Shown: piece after piece, positions 50,866 through 59,968 of the stretch | Numbering within the stretch: the first letter of the stretch is position 1 | Layout: each line of letters opens with the position of its first letter | Assembly (NCBI GenBank): GCA_964517795.1 | Contig: CAZFDE010000004.1 | Coordinates: forward strand, 1-64,000 | Length of the DNA: 64,000 nt | Source: CAZFDE01 sp964517795 | GTDB lineage: Bacteria > Planctomycetota > Phycisphaerae > Sedimentisphaerales > Anaerobacaceae | Direction of reading: 5' to 3' | The notes under the pieces: model-generated | Databases searched by the model: none | What the model was told of the DNA's origin: nothing | The model's input: only the letters and a program-made list of their open reading frames with translations | Program-made: the position numbers and the translations under genes

Positions 50866-52272
50866 ATGAAAAAGACAACATTCGGAGTGATCATTGGCAA
50901 CCGGGGTTTTTTCCCCGATGTACTGGCTCAGCAGGGCCGGAAGCAGATTCTCGACACACTTAAGAAAAACGGCTATAACACCGTCGCCTTACCCATCAAA
51001 GAGACGAAATTCGGAGCGGTCGAAACATTCGAAGATGCAAAGAAATGTGCGACCTATTTTGCTCAACATGCGGATAAGATTGACGGTATTATCGTAACGC
51101 TGCCGAATTTTGGCGATGAAAAGGGCGTGGCCGAAGCGATCAAGCGGTCCGGCTTGTGTGTGCCGATCCTGATCCATGCCGAGCCGGATGAGCCTGCGAA
51201 AATGAAAATGGGGCAGCGTCGCGACAGTTTCTGCGGCAAGATGAGTGTCTGCAATAACCTGCGGCAAGCGGGAATTGCCTATACACTGACCGGGACGCAT
51301 ACACTTTCGGTTAAATCGCCGGATTTTATCGAAGAGTTGGATAATTTCGCCTCAATCTGCCGGATTATCAGAGGCCTCGATAAAGTGCGTTTTGGTGCCA
51401 TCGGTGCGCGGACCGGGGCGTTCAATACGGTTCGCTACAGCGAAAAAATCCTCGAACTTTCCGGGATTACGGTTGAAACGATCGACTTATCGGAGATCTT
51501 CGGCCGGGTCGAGCGGCTCGGCGACAAAGACGCCGCTGTCAAAAAGAAACTGACCTCGATCAAATCGTATGTCCTAACCAAAGGCATACCGAACGATTCA
51601 CTATTGAAAATGGCGAAGTTCGGTGTGGTGGTCGAGCACTGGATCAAAGAGATGGACCTGGCCGGCACGGCGATCCAGTGCTGGACGAGTATGGAGGAAT
51701 TCTTCGGAATCGTGCCCTGTACGATCATGAGCATGATGAGCGAAATGGGCCTGCCCAGTGCCTGCGAGGTGGATATCACGGGATTGATTGGCATGTATAT
51801 CCTGCAGCTTGCCTCTGGATCACCCAGTGCGCTGCTGGATTGGAATAACAATTACGGCACTGACCCGGATAAATGTATTCTGTTTCACTGCAGCAATTTG
51901 CCAAAGTCGTTTTTCAAAAATTCGAAAATGGATTTCCAGGACATCATTGCCGGCTCGGTCGGCAAAGAAAACACCTTCGGTACCATCGTTGGCCGCATTG
52001 CCGCCAATAAAGCGACTTTCTGCCGCACGACGACCGATGATACCGACGGCATTATCAGTGTTTACGTCGGGCAGGGCCAATTCACCAACGATAAGCTCGA
52101 TACCTTCGGCGGCTATGGTGTGATGAAGATTCCGAACCTGCAGCTACTCTTGCAGTATATCTGCCGACTTGGGTTCGAGCATCATGTCGCGATGAATATG
52201 TGCCAAAAGGCCGACGCCATCGCCGAGGCCCTCGATACCTACATGGGCTGGGAAGTTTACCGGCATCGTTAA
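50866..52272 (+). CDS. L-fucose/L-arabinose isomerase-superfamily protein, probable L-arabinose isomerase
   Basis: A 468-residue protein. The N-terminus 'TFGVIIGNRGFFPDVLAQQGRKQILDTL' and the segment 'DGIIVTLPNFGDEKGVAEAIK' are typical of the FucI/AraA-like superfamily. The metal-site region includes 'AIQCWTSMEEFFGIVPCTIMS' and 'GLPSACEVDITG'. It is not canonical AraA (usually near 500 residues). Since araB and araD are present and no other isomerase is seen, it most likely supplies the L-arabinose to L-ribulose step. A separate role in fucose or another sugar is possible. It is 42 bp after the symporter. Confidence 0.82.
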   Translation: MKKTTFGVIIGNRGFFPDVLAQQGRKQILDTLKKNGYNTVALPIKETKFGAVETFEDAKKCATYFAQHADKIDGIIVTLPNFGDEKGVAEAIKRSGLCVPILIHAEPDEPAKMKMGQRRDSFCGKMSVCNNLRQAGIAYTLTGTHTLSVKSPDFIEELDNFASICRIIRGLDKVRFGAIGARTGAFNTVRYSEKILELSGITVETIDLSEIFGRVERLGDKDAAVKKKLTSIKSYVLTKGIPNDSLLKMAKFGVVVEHWIKEMDLAGTAIQCWTSMEEFFGIVPCTIMSMMSEMGLPSACEVDITGLIGMYILQLASGSPSALLDWNNNYGTDPDKCILFHCSNLPKSFFKNSKMDFQDIIAGSVGKENTFGTIVGRIAANKATFCRTTTDDTDGIISVYVGQGQFTNDKLDTFGGYGVMKIPNLQLLLQYICRLGFEHHVAMNMCQKADAIAEALDTYMGWEVYRHR

Positions 52273-52429
52273 GTCGGTGTTCGGGATTCATATTTCGGGA
52301 TTCGGTAAATAATTTTTTTCGACAGGTGTGATTCTATTCGCTCCATCGTTGTGAAAAACAGTATTTTTAAGGTAATTTCAACGTTTTCAGCAAGAAATTA
52401 AAAAATTTCAGGTTTTTTGAATTTTATAG

Positions 52430-52458
52430 TTGACACAGCATAGTATGTAATACATGAT
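52430..52458 (+). promoter_or_regulatory. promoter with palindrome for the PadR-type regulator
   Basis: A perfect TTGACA lies at 52430-52435 and CATGAT at 52453-52458 after 17 bp. The palindrome ATGTA-A-TACAT (52445-52455) overlaps the spacer and -10, and ATGT/ACAT half-sites are typical of PadR operators, although here they are only three bases apart. Autoregulation is inferred. The gap 52273-52504 holds nothing else apparent except a direct repeat of TTCGGGATTC near 52280-52310. Confidence 0.5.
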
Positions 52459-52504
52459 ATGTTATGTAAGAAAAATAATTTGATGGTTTAAGGAGATAAA
52501 CGAT

Positions 52505-52849
52505 ATGAAGCTTGAAACGCAGTTACTCAAAGGAATCGCCCCGACGGTGGTGCTGGAGATTCTTTCTCGCGGGCGGATGTACGGCTACGAATTGTCAACG
52601 GCGATTGCCGACCGCAGCGGTGATATCCTGACGCTGGGCAAGGGTACGCTGTACCCGCTGCTGTATAACCTTGAGGCGAAAAAGCTGATCGCAGGCAGTT
52701 GGGAGCAGGCGGACAGCGGCCGCAAGCGGCGGTATTACTCGATTACCTCAAACGGCAAAGCGCAGCTTTCCAAACAAAAACAGCAGCTGCAGCAGCTCAA
52801 CCGCGGATTGAAAATGGTCTTCGGCCCGGCCATCCAGCCGACAATTTGA
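52505..52849 (+). CDS. PadR-family transcriptional regulator
   Basis: A 114-residue winged-helix protein. 'LLKGIAPTVVLEILSRGRMYGYELSTAI' is the PadR opening, 'LGKGTLYPLLYNLEAKKLIAGSW' the recognition helix region, and 'RKRRYYSITSNGKAQL' the wing. The short C-terminal helix (dimerisation) indicates the PadR-s2 small type. AAGGAG precedes the start. It is paired with the membrane protein at 52878, the common PadR/HAAS arrangement in which the regulator controls expression of its neighbour. Confidence 0.93.
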   Translation: MKLETQLLKGIAPTVVLEILSRGRMYGYELSTAIADRSGDILTLGKGTLYPLLYNLEAKKLIAGSWEQADSGRKRRYYSITSNGKAQLSKQKQQLQQLNRGLKMVFGPAIQPTI

Positions 52850-52877
52850 TTACATCTGATTCAAAAGGGGCAATACG

Positions 52878-54572
52878 ATGCGAAAGCAAAAATACAGTGA
52901 ACTATTCAAAGACCTGCCGGATTGTGCCGCCGAGTATATCCGGCTGGTGATCCAAAAAATGCGGTACCGAAAAAAGGTCCGGGCCGAGGTCGCCGAGGAA
53001 CTGGCTCATCATTTCGAGGACCGGCTTGAGCGGTGTGCCACTGAGCAAGACCGTGAACAGGCGGCACGCGAGCTGATCGCCGAATTCGGCGATGCGGCGT
53101 TGCTGGGTAAGCTGCTTCGTCGGGCCAAGAAACGCTGCCGGCCGCTGTGGCGAACCGCGGTTGTGCGAACATTCCAGGGGACTGGGATTTTGTTTTTGGG
53201 TTTTATCATTTATACATCATGGTTTATAACAGGAAAGCCCACAATTGCTATTGATTATCTAAATCGCATTAATGAGATGAATCAACCAAAAGTGTTGGAC
53301 AAAGAAAATGCTTGGACATATTACAAAAAAGCGTTTGAGTCTTATATCGAACCACCGGATATGATAGATATCCAATCAATTGTTTCATATAAAAATACAG
53401 CAGGGGCATACCAAAAATATTTAAGCTTGGATCAAAAGGAAAAAGACGAATTAAAAAACTGGCTTCGCCAAAACCAGCCTGCCTGGAACCAGTTTGTTGA
53501 CGGGAGCAAAAAACCGTACTATTACAAGGAACAGACCTATGGTCAAAATAATGATGAAAGGTGGTTGATCTCTATTCTTGTTCCTCATCTAAACAGTTTT
53601 CAAAAATTTAGGAGATTAGGGATTATAAGTTCGTGTGTAAAGTTTGAACAAAATCATCCATTAGATTCTCTTGCCGATTGTATGCCTCTTATAAGGGCCG
53701 GTAAGCATCTTCAGGAACAGGAGTTCAGTATTGTAGAATATTTAGTTGGCATCTCTTTGAGTCGGCATGCTCATACACAAATATTTCTTATTTTAAAACA
53801 TGAGGAAATTTCAAGTAATCGTTTATTAGCTATTCAAAAACAGCTACAAGGTCTCTATCAAGACTTTCCCATGCTAAATTTAAAAGGTGAGAAATACATG
53901 TTTCTTGATACCATTCAGCATTTGTTTACAAATAGTGGGCCGGGCGGGGGTCATTTAATACCTCGACATATATCTGAATTTAGAGATTTATTGGGGGATG
54001 ATTTTCTTTTTGGTGAACACGATCCTTTTAAGGGTATAGGCTATATAGCGGCCGGTATGCTGCATGCAAGACGGGATGAAACGATCCAAAAAGCCGATCG
54101 AATTTATGATAAGCTCACTGAAATTTTAAAGATGACGCCTTATCAGCGAAAAAAGGCTGATATTGATGAAGATGAAATACTGTTATCTATCCCTCAATAC
54201 AGGCATTTCTTGCTACGTTATTTCACGCCTGCTGTTGGCCGAATATCAAAAATGTCTTTCCAGGTCAAAACGTTGCATGAAGCGGTCATATTGGTTTTAG
54301 CATTAAAGCGTTATCAGCTTGAGCACGATCAGTATCCGGATTCGCTGCAGGTGCTTTTAGAGGATGGGTACATCGATCATATCCCGGATGATCCGTTTAG
54401 CGACGGGCCGATTGTTTATCGAAAGACGGAAGATGATTTTATCCTGTACAGTGTCGGCCAGGATTTCGAAGATAACAGCGGGGCGCCCGGAAAGGACAGA
54501 TCTGGTAAACCCATCATTTGGGGTGAGACGGGCGATGCGGTCTTCTGGCCGGTGGAGGATCGGGATTCATAG
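52878..54572 (+). CDS. membrane protein with N-terminal HAAS-like domain and pilin-like C-terminal tail
   Basis: A 564-residue protein. Residues 1-80 form a helical domain of the HAAS / permease-prefix type ('KKVRAEVAEELAHHFEDRLE', 'ARELIAEFGDAALLGKLLRR'), usual next to PadR genes. One transmembrane segment follows at about 98-117 (TGILFLGFIIYTSWFI). A predicted extracytoplasmic helical region of about 330 residues comes next. The last 90 residues ('KRYQLEHDQYPDSLQVLLED', 'IPDDPFSDGPIVYRK') resemble the C-terminal part of type II secretion-like proteins seen in planctomycetes. DNA from about 53200 to 54280 is clearly more A/T-rich than both ends. Function is unknown. Confidence 0.75.
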   Translation: MRKQKYSELFKDLPDCAAEYIRLVIQKMRYRKKVRAEVAEELAHHFEDRLERCATEQDREQAARELIAEFGDAALLGKLLRRAKKRCRPLWRTAVVRTFQGTGILFLGFIIYTSWFITGKPTIAIDYLNRINEMNQPKVLDKENAWTYYKKAFESYIEPPDMIDIQSIVSYKNTAGAYQKYLSLDQKEKDELKNWLRQNQPAWNQFVDGSKKPYYYKEQTYGQNNDERWLISILVPHLNSFQKFRRLGIISSCVKFEQNHPLDSLADCMPLIRAGKHLQEQEFSIVEYLVGISLSRHAHTQIFLILKHEEISSNRLLAIQKQLQGLYQDFPMLNLKGEKYMFLDTIQHLFTNSGPGGGHLIPRHISEFRDLLGDDFLFGEHDPFKGIGYIAAGMLHARRDETIQKADRIYDKLTEILKMTPYQRKKADIDEDEILLSIPQYRHFLLRYFTPAVGRISKMSFQVKTLHEAVILVLALKRYQLEHDQYPDSLQVLLEDGYIDHIPDDPFSDGPIVYRKTEDDFILYSVGQDFEDNSGAPGKDRSGKPIIWGETGDAVFWPVEDRDS

Positions 54573-54618
54573 ATTTAAACGCCTATATCCCCCAAACGCA
54601 CTAAAGATAAGAATAAAT

Positions 54619-56748
54619 CTATTGAACGGTTTTTTGCAGTTCGGCGAGGTTCGGTCGATTTTTGGCGATTTCCAGGGACTTCTGGTAGAGGGCATTCAAG
54701 TCTCCCAGATCGGTTTTCGAATCGGCCCGCACGAAGATCGGGATCTTGTAGATCGGCGTATCGACAGTGACCATTTGCCCGCCTTCGTAAATCGTTTCTT
54801 TGTCCCATGCATCCCGCCATTTTACACCGGCCGGCAGAAAAACGTCCTGTGATTTTTTGTTTTTCTCCCAGACCGGACTGACCAGGATATCTGGCCCGTA
54901 CATATACGATTGCCAGTGCTGCCACGCACTCGGCTGCACGGGAAATTCCAGAAACAGCGGCCGCACGATCGGCATACCGGTTTCATGGGCTTTTTGGGCA
55001 CATTGATAGGTGTAATCGGTCAGGTCGGTATGGATTTTGGCATAGGTTCGCCAAATGGCCAGCAATATTTCATCGTAGCTGTCTTTGTTCGGATCGGGAT
55101 CGGTGGCCCAGTACCCGCGTTCCTTGCTGGGGCCGACTTCCATGATCGGACAAAAACAACTGAACTGAACCCACCGCCCGTGAAGCTGGCGGAAGATATG
55201 GCCGCGTCCGCCGAAACCGCCGGTATCCGAGCCCCAGTACGGATAGCCGATGATTGCGCATCGCTGAAGCGCGATAATCGCCGAGCGAAGCCCCTCATGA
55301 AACGAAGCGGTATCGCCGCCCCAGAAAACAGCATAACGTGATGAACCGGTATAACCCGCACGCGGCATCAGAACGAAATCATCACCGAGCATTTCGCGGC
55401 AGATCTCGTATGTGGCCCGGACGTACTGGACAACATAGTCGTTTCGGTTCTCGCGCGTCGTGCGGCCGTCGTAAGCAAAATGATCATAAGATTCGGGAAC
55501 CGCCTCTTCGGCGCGATCGAGTTTGAAGCCTTTGACACCAATCTTCAGCAGTGATCCCGGACCTCTCTGCTGCCACCATCGGCGGGCCTCGGGATTGGTG
55601 AAGTCCATCAAGACGACTCTCGGGTTACGCTCAAAGCCTTTCTGGCCGTCAAGCTTGTAGCCTTTTTCGACGGCTTCTTTGGCAATTTCGCCGTTGAGCC
55701 ATGGGGCGATCCAGACCAGCATATTGATGTCCTTTGAATCGAGCCATTGGATCATCCGCTCGATATTCGGGAAGCGGTTCGGGTCCCAGTCGAAATCGTC
55801 GTAGCCGGCATATCCTTTGGCCCACGGTCGATCAATCCAATACACACCGCAGGGAATATCCAGTGCCTCCATCATCAAAATATCTTCAACGACTTGACTG
55901 TTATAGGGGACATCGACCTTGGTTCCATCATAATAGGTGTTCAGATGAAGATGTTCATTGCGCCATCGCCAATGGGTGAACGCCCATTTGGGCGGAACCA
56001 ACGGTGGGCCGACGCGCAGACTGTGGGCCTTGACGATCTCGGCGGGGTGCTCGGCGGTGTAAATTTTCAGTTCCAGTGACGGCCCTTCGAATTCGACCCG
56101 CACATGATTGGGATTTTCTTTACAGAAGTCGAAATTACCCGGCCACGTGCCGCTGATAAACAAACCGTAGTTTCGCGAGGACAGGTAAAAGGGCGAATAG
56201 AGCGACAGGGTTGGCTTGACGATCATATCGACGTTCTGGCCGCGAAGGTTCATCGCCTCGGTGATTCCTTCTTCCCATGATTTTTTCTGGTTGCCGTCGA
56301 TGACTCGTTCGAAGAGGCCGGTGAAGTATTCGTCGGCAGTTGCTGAAAGATAGATGCCCCAGCCAAGGATCTTCGGGCCGTTTTCGCTGTTGAGACGCAG
56401 GATAAAATCGGCGCCGTCCTGGATGATCGTGAGAACGATATCCTGATCCCCAATACACCACCGCGCCATCACGTTGTGCCCATTATCGATGATGCGCTGC
56501 GGCCGATCGCTTAGCAAGATAGTGGATTCGCGGGTCTTGTAATAGATTGCGCCCGTTCGACCTGTAGGGGCTTCGATCATTAACGGCAATTCCATCGACC
56601 GACCGGAAATCGCGATTGAAAAGGGCTGCAGATGATCGCCATTGATATGGAAACTGCGATCGGCAGTTTTGCCAAACGGACGACTGCAGCCGATCCCCCA
56701 TAGCAGAATACCGCTTAACAATGTAAAGATGAATAATTGTCGTGTCAT
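54619..56748 (-). CDS. GH31 alpha-glucosidase/alpha-xylosidase, lipoprotein
   Basis: A 709-residue enzyme. Start set at 56748, where a lipoprotein signal begins ('MTRQLFIFTLLSGILLWGIGC'); an upstream GTG at 56787 lacks an SD. The GH31 N-terminal beta-sandwich (to about 250) precedes the barrel, with 'PPKWAFTHWRWRNE'. The nucleophile Asp is in 'VKGFKLDRAEEAVPE', the acid/base Asp in 'VFWGGDTASFHEGL', and 'YWGSDTGGFGG' follows. 'VSPVWEKNKKSQDVFLPAGVKWRDAW' is the standard proximal C-terminal sheet. It cleaves alpha-linked glucose, xylose or similar from oligosaccharides, probably in the periplasm. No adjacent transporter on this strand. Confidence 0.92.
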   Translation of the reverse strand: MTRQLFIFTLLSGILLWGIGCSRPFGKTADRSFHINGDHLQPFSIAISGRSMELPLMIEAPTGRTGAIYYKTRESTILLSDRPQRIIDNGHNVMARWCIGDQDIVLTIIQDGADFILRLNSENGPKILGWGIYLSATADEYFTGLFERVIDGNQKKSWEEGITEAMNLRGQNVDMIVKPTLSLYSPFYLSSRNYGLFISGTWPGNFDFCKENPNHVRVEFEGPSLELKIYTAEHPAEIVKAHSLRVGPPLVPPKWAFTHWRWRNEHLHLNTYYDGTKVDVPYNSQVVEDILMMEALDIPCGVYWIDRPWAKGYAGYDDFDWDPNRFPNIERMIQWLDSKDINMLVWIAPWLNGEIAKEAVEKGYKLDGQKGFERNPRVVLMDFTNPEARRWWQQRGPGSLLKIGVKGFKLDRAEEAVPESYDHFAYDGRTTRENRNDYVVQYVRATYEICREMLGDDFVLMPRAGYTGSSRYAVFWGGDTASFHEGLRSAIIALQRCAIIGYPYWGSDTGGFGGRGHIFRQLHGRWVQFSCFCPIMEVGPSKERGYWATDPDPNKDSYDEILLAIWRTYAKIHTDLTDYTYQCAQKAHETGMPIVRPLFLEFPVQPSAWQHWQSYMYGPDILVSPVWEKNKKSQDVFLPAGVKWRDAWDKETIYEGGQMVTVDTPIYKIPIFVRADSKTDLGDLNALYQKSLEIAKNRPNLAELQKTVQ

Positions 56749-56794
56749 AACGCCACTGCTTCTTCGATTTAAATTATTTGTGTTCACAGGAGAC

Positions 56795-57940
56795 TTACTC
56801 GATGTCGTTGGTATCCGCCGTGGGCGGCTCGGCGGCTACATCGGCTTGCGGCGTTTCAGTATCCCCGGCGGGTTCGACCGCAGACTGGCTTTCGCTGATC
56901 TCAAGCAGATCGTCCTCAGACTTCGTGAGATTGTCGGCCTTGTATTCGGGAATCACATAGATCCAGCCCGCGTGCCGTTCGGTAAAAAGCTGTGCATTAT
57001 CCCGAGCCAGCAGCTTGGCCTCTTTTTCCTTGAGCGCTTCTTCGCTTTCCACTTTCTTTTCTTTCATCACCGGTGTTTTGTCCGTGAAGTCGGCGTCCAG
57101 TGTAACATACGTTTTGCCGGCCTCTTGGGCGATATTCAGGGTGTAAACGGTGCTGTCTTTCATGACGCAGACATATTGACGGTTGAAGACCAGATTCAGA
57201 TCCGAAGGCTGTTTGATCACATCATCGCATCGGATCGATTCGAGGACGTTGACGACACTGCGGGCCTCGTCCATTTTCAGCGTCACATTGCCAGGCATAT
57301 CTTTGAAGGTAATAAATCGGCTGTTGGGGTCCTGCAGCAGGGTGTAATGATCGTTGGGACCGCTGACCGTCACCACCACAATCGTGTCGGTGTCGATATT
57401 GATCAACTCACGGTCGATGTACTCCATCGGATCGGTACTGATCCATGGATTGCTTGGGATTTCATAGGTGTGATCCGCGTTGACCAGGCGAGCGAAATAG
57501 CCCTTGCCTTTTTCCTTTTTGTCGCCGATGATGATACCGGTAATCAGATTGGCATCCGGGCGATAGAATCGCACGGCTGTAGCGGCCTGTTCTTCGGTGA
57601 CGCCCAATTCTGTGTGGTTTTGCGGATCGTCCGTGATCAGGGTTGTTGTCTGAATGTCAAGGCAGTCAACGATCACATCGTTGACCTTTTGTGTTTTGGC
57701 CGGGTAATTTTCTTTTTCACCCACGACAAAGCCGCTTTTCTGTCGGGTAAGGGTCAGGGTTTCATCGTCACTTTGGATGACGATCTGTGCGATATCATCG
57801 GGATCAAGCCCGCCCAGCAGATAGATCTGGTTTTGCGATTCGGTGCCGGGCTGTTGTTGAGCCTGTTGTGCGGTAATCACCGCGATCACAACCATCGCCA
57901 CGGCCGCTAATCCAAGAATAGCCAGTTTTTTATTACTCAT
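56795..57940 (-). CDS. DUF4340-type protein of the Gld-like ABC cluster
   Basis: A 381-residue protein with one N-terminal transmembrane anchor ('LAILGLAAVAMVVIAVITA'), then a beta-rich extracytoplasmic region. Stretches such as 'DPDDIAQIVIQSDDETLTLTRQKSGFVV' and 'VTEEQAATAVRFYRPDANL' match the repeated pattern of DUF4340. It ends in a Glu/Ala-rich acidic tail. It lies 24 bp after the GldG-like gene and completes a four-gene set with the ABC subunits. DUF4340 proteins commonly follow GldG-like genes; their biochemical role is unknown. Confidence 0.82.
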   Translation of the reverse strand: MSNKKLAILGLAAVAMVVIAVITAQQAQQQPGTESQNQIYLLGGLDPDDIAQIVIQSDDETLTLTRQKSGFVVGEKENYPAKTQKVNDVIVDCLDIQTTTLITDDPQNHTELGVTEEQAATAVRFYRPDANLITGIIIGDKKEKGKGYFARLVNADHTYEIPSNPWISTDPMEYIDRELINIDTDTIVVVTVSGPNDHYTLLQDPNSRFITFKDMPGNVTLKMDEARSVVNVLESIRCDDVIKQPSDLNLVFNRQYVCVMKDSTVYTLNIAQEAGKTYVTLDADFTDKTPVMKEKKVESEEALKEKEAKLLARDNAQLFTERHAGWIYVIPEYKADNLTKSEDDLLEISESQSAVEPAGDTETPQADVAAEPPTADTNDIE

Positions 57941-57964
57941 CGTCAGACTCCTGTTTCAATCGGG

Positions 57965-59968
57965 TTATGCATCGCTTTTGTGACTGATGTAATGCCGTTT
58001 TCTGAAATTTTTACGCAGCTCCAGGATGATCGATATCAGCAGAATAATCCCTGGGATCGTCAGCATATTCAAGTTTCGCAGAAGATTCCCCTTCTGTTCG
58101 ATCCGCTCACGGCGTTTGAGTTTCACGTCATTGAGCCGTTTCTGGGCGATCCGGATCTTGTCCTGAAGTTCTTGTTTCTTACGCTGAATCTCCGAGGTGA
58201 TCAGTTCTTCGGAGCTGTCGCCGCCCGTTCGCAGCAGTTCGTTCAATTCCGCCTCGAAGCCCTTGATCTCGGCATTGATGCGGTTTTCCTGCTCGGCGGT
58301 CTCTTCGGCGGCCTGTTCCTCAATGTGGTCAACCACGGTGAACGGCCGGGCAATATTGCCGCGGGACCGGATCGATATCAACTCACTGGAGCCCGAAAGA
58401 TTGTCGATTGCATTAATCAGCAGAGTGCTGTTATCACCGACGGGAACCTTGCCGAAGAAGGATCGCTGATAGGCCAACTGGTCCCAAATAAAGTCCACAT
58501 CGCTGAACACCACCACGGTACAGTCCTGTTGCGCTTCGGTCAGTCCTTTGAGCGGAATCTGAACCGTAATTTTTTCACTGCTGTTGGGATCCGATTCGTC
58601 GTATCGCGGATTGTCGATCTCGGTATCGACCTGAACTCCATTCGGAAAGGCGCTTTTGAATCGGCCGTTGAGGATATATCCCATCGCGACCGGTTCGCTG
58701 CCTTCGGTAAAATAATTCATAAATTCACCCGGGCTGGTCATCGCCAGTTCGTACGGCGATTTAACGCTCCAGTCATTGCCGCTGTCCGTTGTCGTGATCA
58801 ACGGGATCTTTTCAATAGCCGGCTCGTTGGAATCGTTGGATTCGTTTATTTCACTGAGTACGCCGGCAAAGAAGATCTGAACCTCATTGAGATTGCCGGT
58901 AATCATATGCTCGGGATTGAAGCAATAGGGCTGCCCCTTGAAATCTTTCAACAACAGATATCCGATGATCGGTTCCGGGCGTTCATTGGGCCGCAATGCT
59001 TGAACGATCGCCAATCGACGATCCCCGGCAAAGGTCATCGACGGCATCACAAGTCCCCACGTCGAAAGCAGTGGCTCGAGATCCGAGCTTTTGGTCGGTG
59101 GATTGTCGGGCGCATAGTAATTGGTTTTGGTTTCGTCCCCCAGACAATGCGGATCGACACAGATCACCGACCGCCCGCCGTTGAGAACGAATTGATCGAT
59201 CGCGAACAGCGTTTGATCCGGCAGGTTTTTCGGGTGAACGACCAGCAGGATGTCAATATCGCTGATATTATTGGTGTCGGCGGCAACCGTACTGACGTCG
59301 TATTTCTCTTTCAACTCCGAGATGATCGTCCACGAGGGCTTCGGGACCTGGCCCTGCATACGCATCATCTGCGCCATGTACCCGCTGACATCATCACCCA
59401 TCACGTCGATCGAGCTTAAGACCCCGATTTTCTTCTTTTCGCGCGTGACGGCACTGTCGATCAGCGCGCTGATATCATATTCCACAAAATTCTGCCGGTC
59501 CGGTGTAAACATCCGGATGGTTTTTTCCACCCCGAATTCGGTTTGCAGCACCAACCCGAAAAAAAACCGTTCCTCTTCGGTGATGGGATAATGCTTGAGG
59601 TTATACCGGATCGCCTCGATTTCTTCGTCCGAATACGGCCGTGGGTCAATGATTTGAAGCTCCACCATGCCGTTGGAATGACGGACATATTCCTGCAATA
59701 GCGTTTTGACGAAGTCCGCATAGTTGTTGTAGAATTTGATGAAGTCTGGCGCTTCGATCGCGGCGGTCTTCGAATAGAATAATTTCAGGGTGATCGGTTG
59801 ATTCAGTTTGTCGAGAATTTTTTTAGATCCGTCTGAGAGGGTATAAACCTTTTGCTCGGTGACGTCGAGTTTGACGTTTCTGCCGATATGCTGACAAATA
59901 CTGATCGTTGAAAAAGTGATCACCAGAACAAAAATGACCGCTATGATCGCTTTGAGTGTACGGTTCAT
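57965..59968 (-). CDS. GldG-like ABC-associated auxiliary protein
   Basis: A 667-residue protein. The start at 59968 (MNRTLKAIIAVIF) overlaps the permease stop as TGATG, with AAGGAAGG upstream. An N-terminal helix anchors it. 'TEQKVYTLSDGSKKILDKLNQPITLKLFYSK' is the typical GldG-type opening, and 'NISDIDILLVVHPKNLPDQTLFAIDQFVLNGGRSVICVDP' the IFT52/GldG-like core. A coiled coil at about 570-640 ('EAELNELLRTGGDS', 'KKQELQDKIRIAQKRLND') precedes a second membrane helix at the C-terminus. Named after a Bacteroidetes gliding gene, but in this context probably part of an exporter for an unknown substrate. Confidence 0.85.
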   Translation of the reverse strand: MNRTLKAIIAVIFVLVITFSTISICQHIGRNVKLDVTEQKVYTLSDGSKKILDKLNQPITLKLFYSKTAAIEAPDFIKFYNNYADFVKTLLQEYVRHSNGMVELQIIDPRPYSDEEIEAIRYNLKHYPITEEERFFFGLVLQTEFGVEKTIRMFTPDRQNFVEYDISALIDSAVTREKKKIGVLSSIDVMGDDVSGYMAQMMRMQGQVPKPSWTIISELKEKYDVSTVAADTNNISDIDILLVVHPKNLPDQTLFAIDQFVLNGGRSVICVDPHCLGDETKTNYYAPDNPPTKSSDLEPLLSTWGLVMPSMTFAGDRRLAIVQALRPNERPEPIIGYLLLKDFKGQPYCFNPEHMITGNLNEVQIFFAGVLSEINESNDSNEPAIEKIPLITTTDSGNDWSVKSPYELAMTSPGEFMNYFTEGSEPVAMGYILNGRFKSAFPNGVQVDTEIDNPRYDESDPNSSEKITVQIPLKGLTEAQQDCTVVVFSDVDFIWDQLAYQRSFFGKVPVGDNSTLLINAIDNLSGSSELISIRSRGNIARPFTVVDHIEEQAAEETAEQENRINAEIKGFEAELNELLRTGGDSSEELITSEIQRKKQELQDKIRIAQKRLNDVKLKRRERIEQKGNLLRNLNMLTIPGIILLISIILELRKNFRKRHYISHKSDA

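Noticed and set aside
56642..57910. Open frame of 422 codons on the plus strand
   Set aside because: It is antisense to the DUF4340 gene and the start of the GH31 gene; its His/Arg/Ile-rich composition is typical of shadow frames here.
57980..59419. Long open frame of 479 codons on the plus strand
   Set aside because: It lies wholly antisense to the GldG-like gene, which has clear family motifs and coupling to its neighbours. The antisense product has no recognisable domain.
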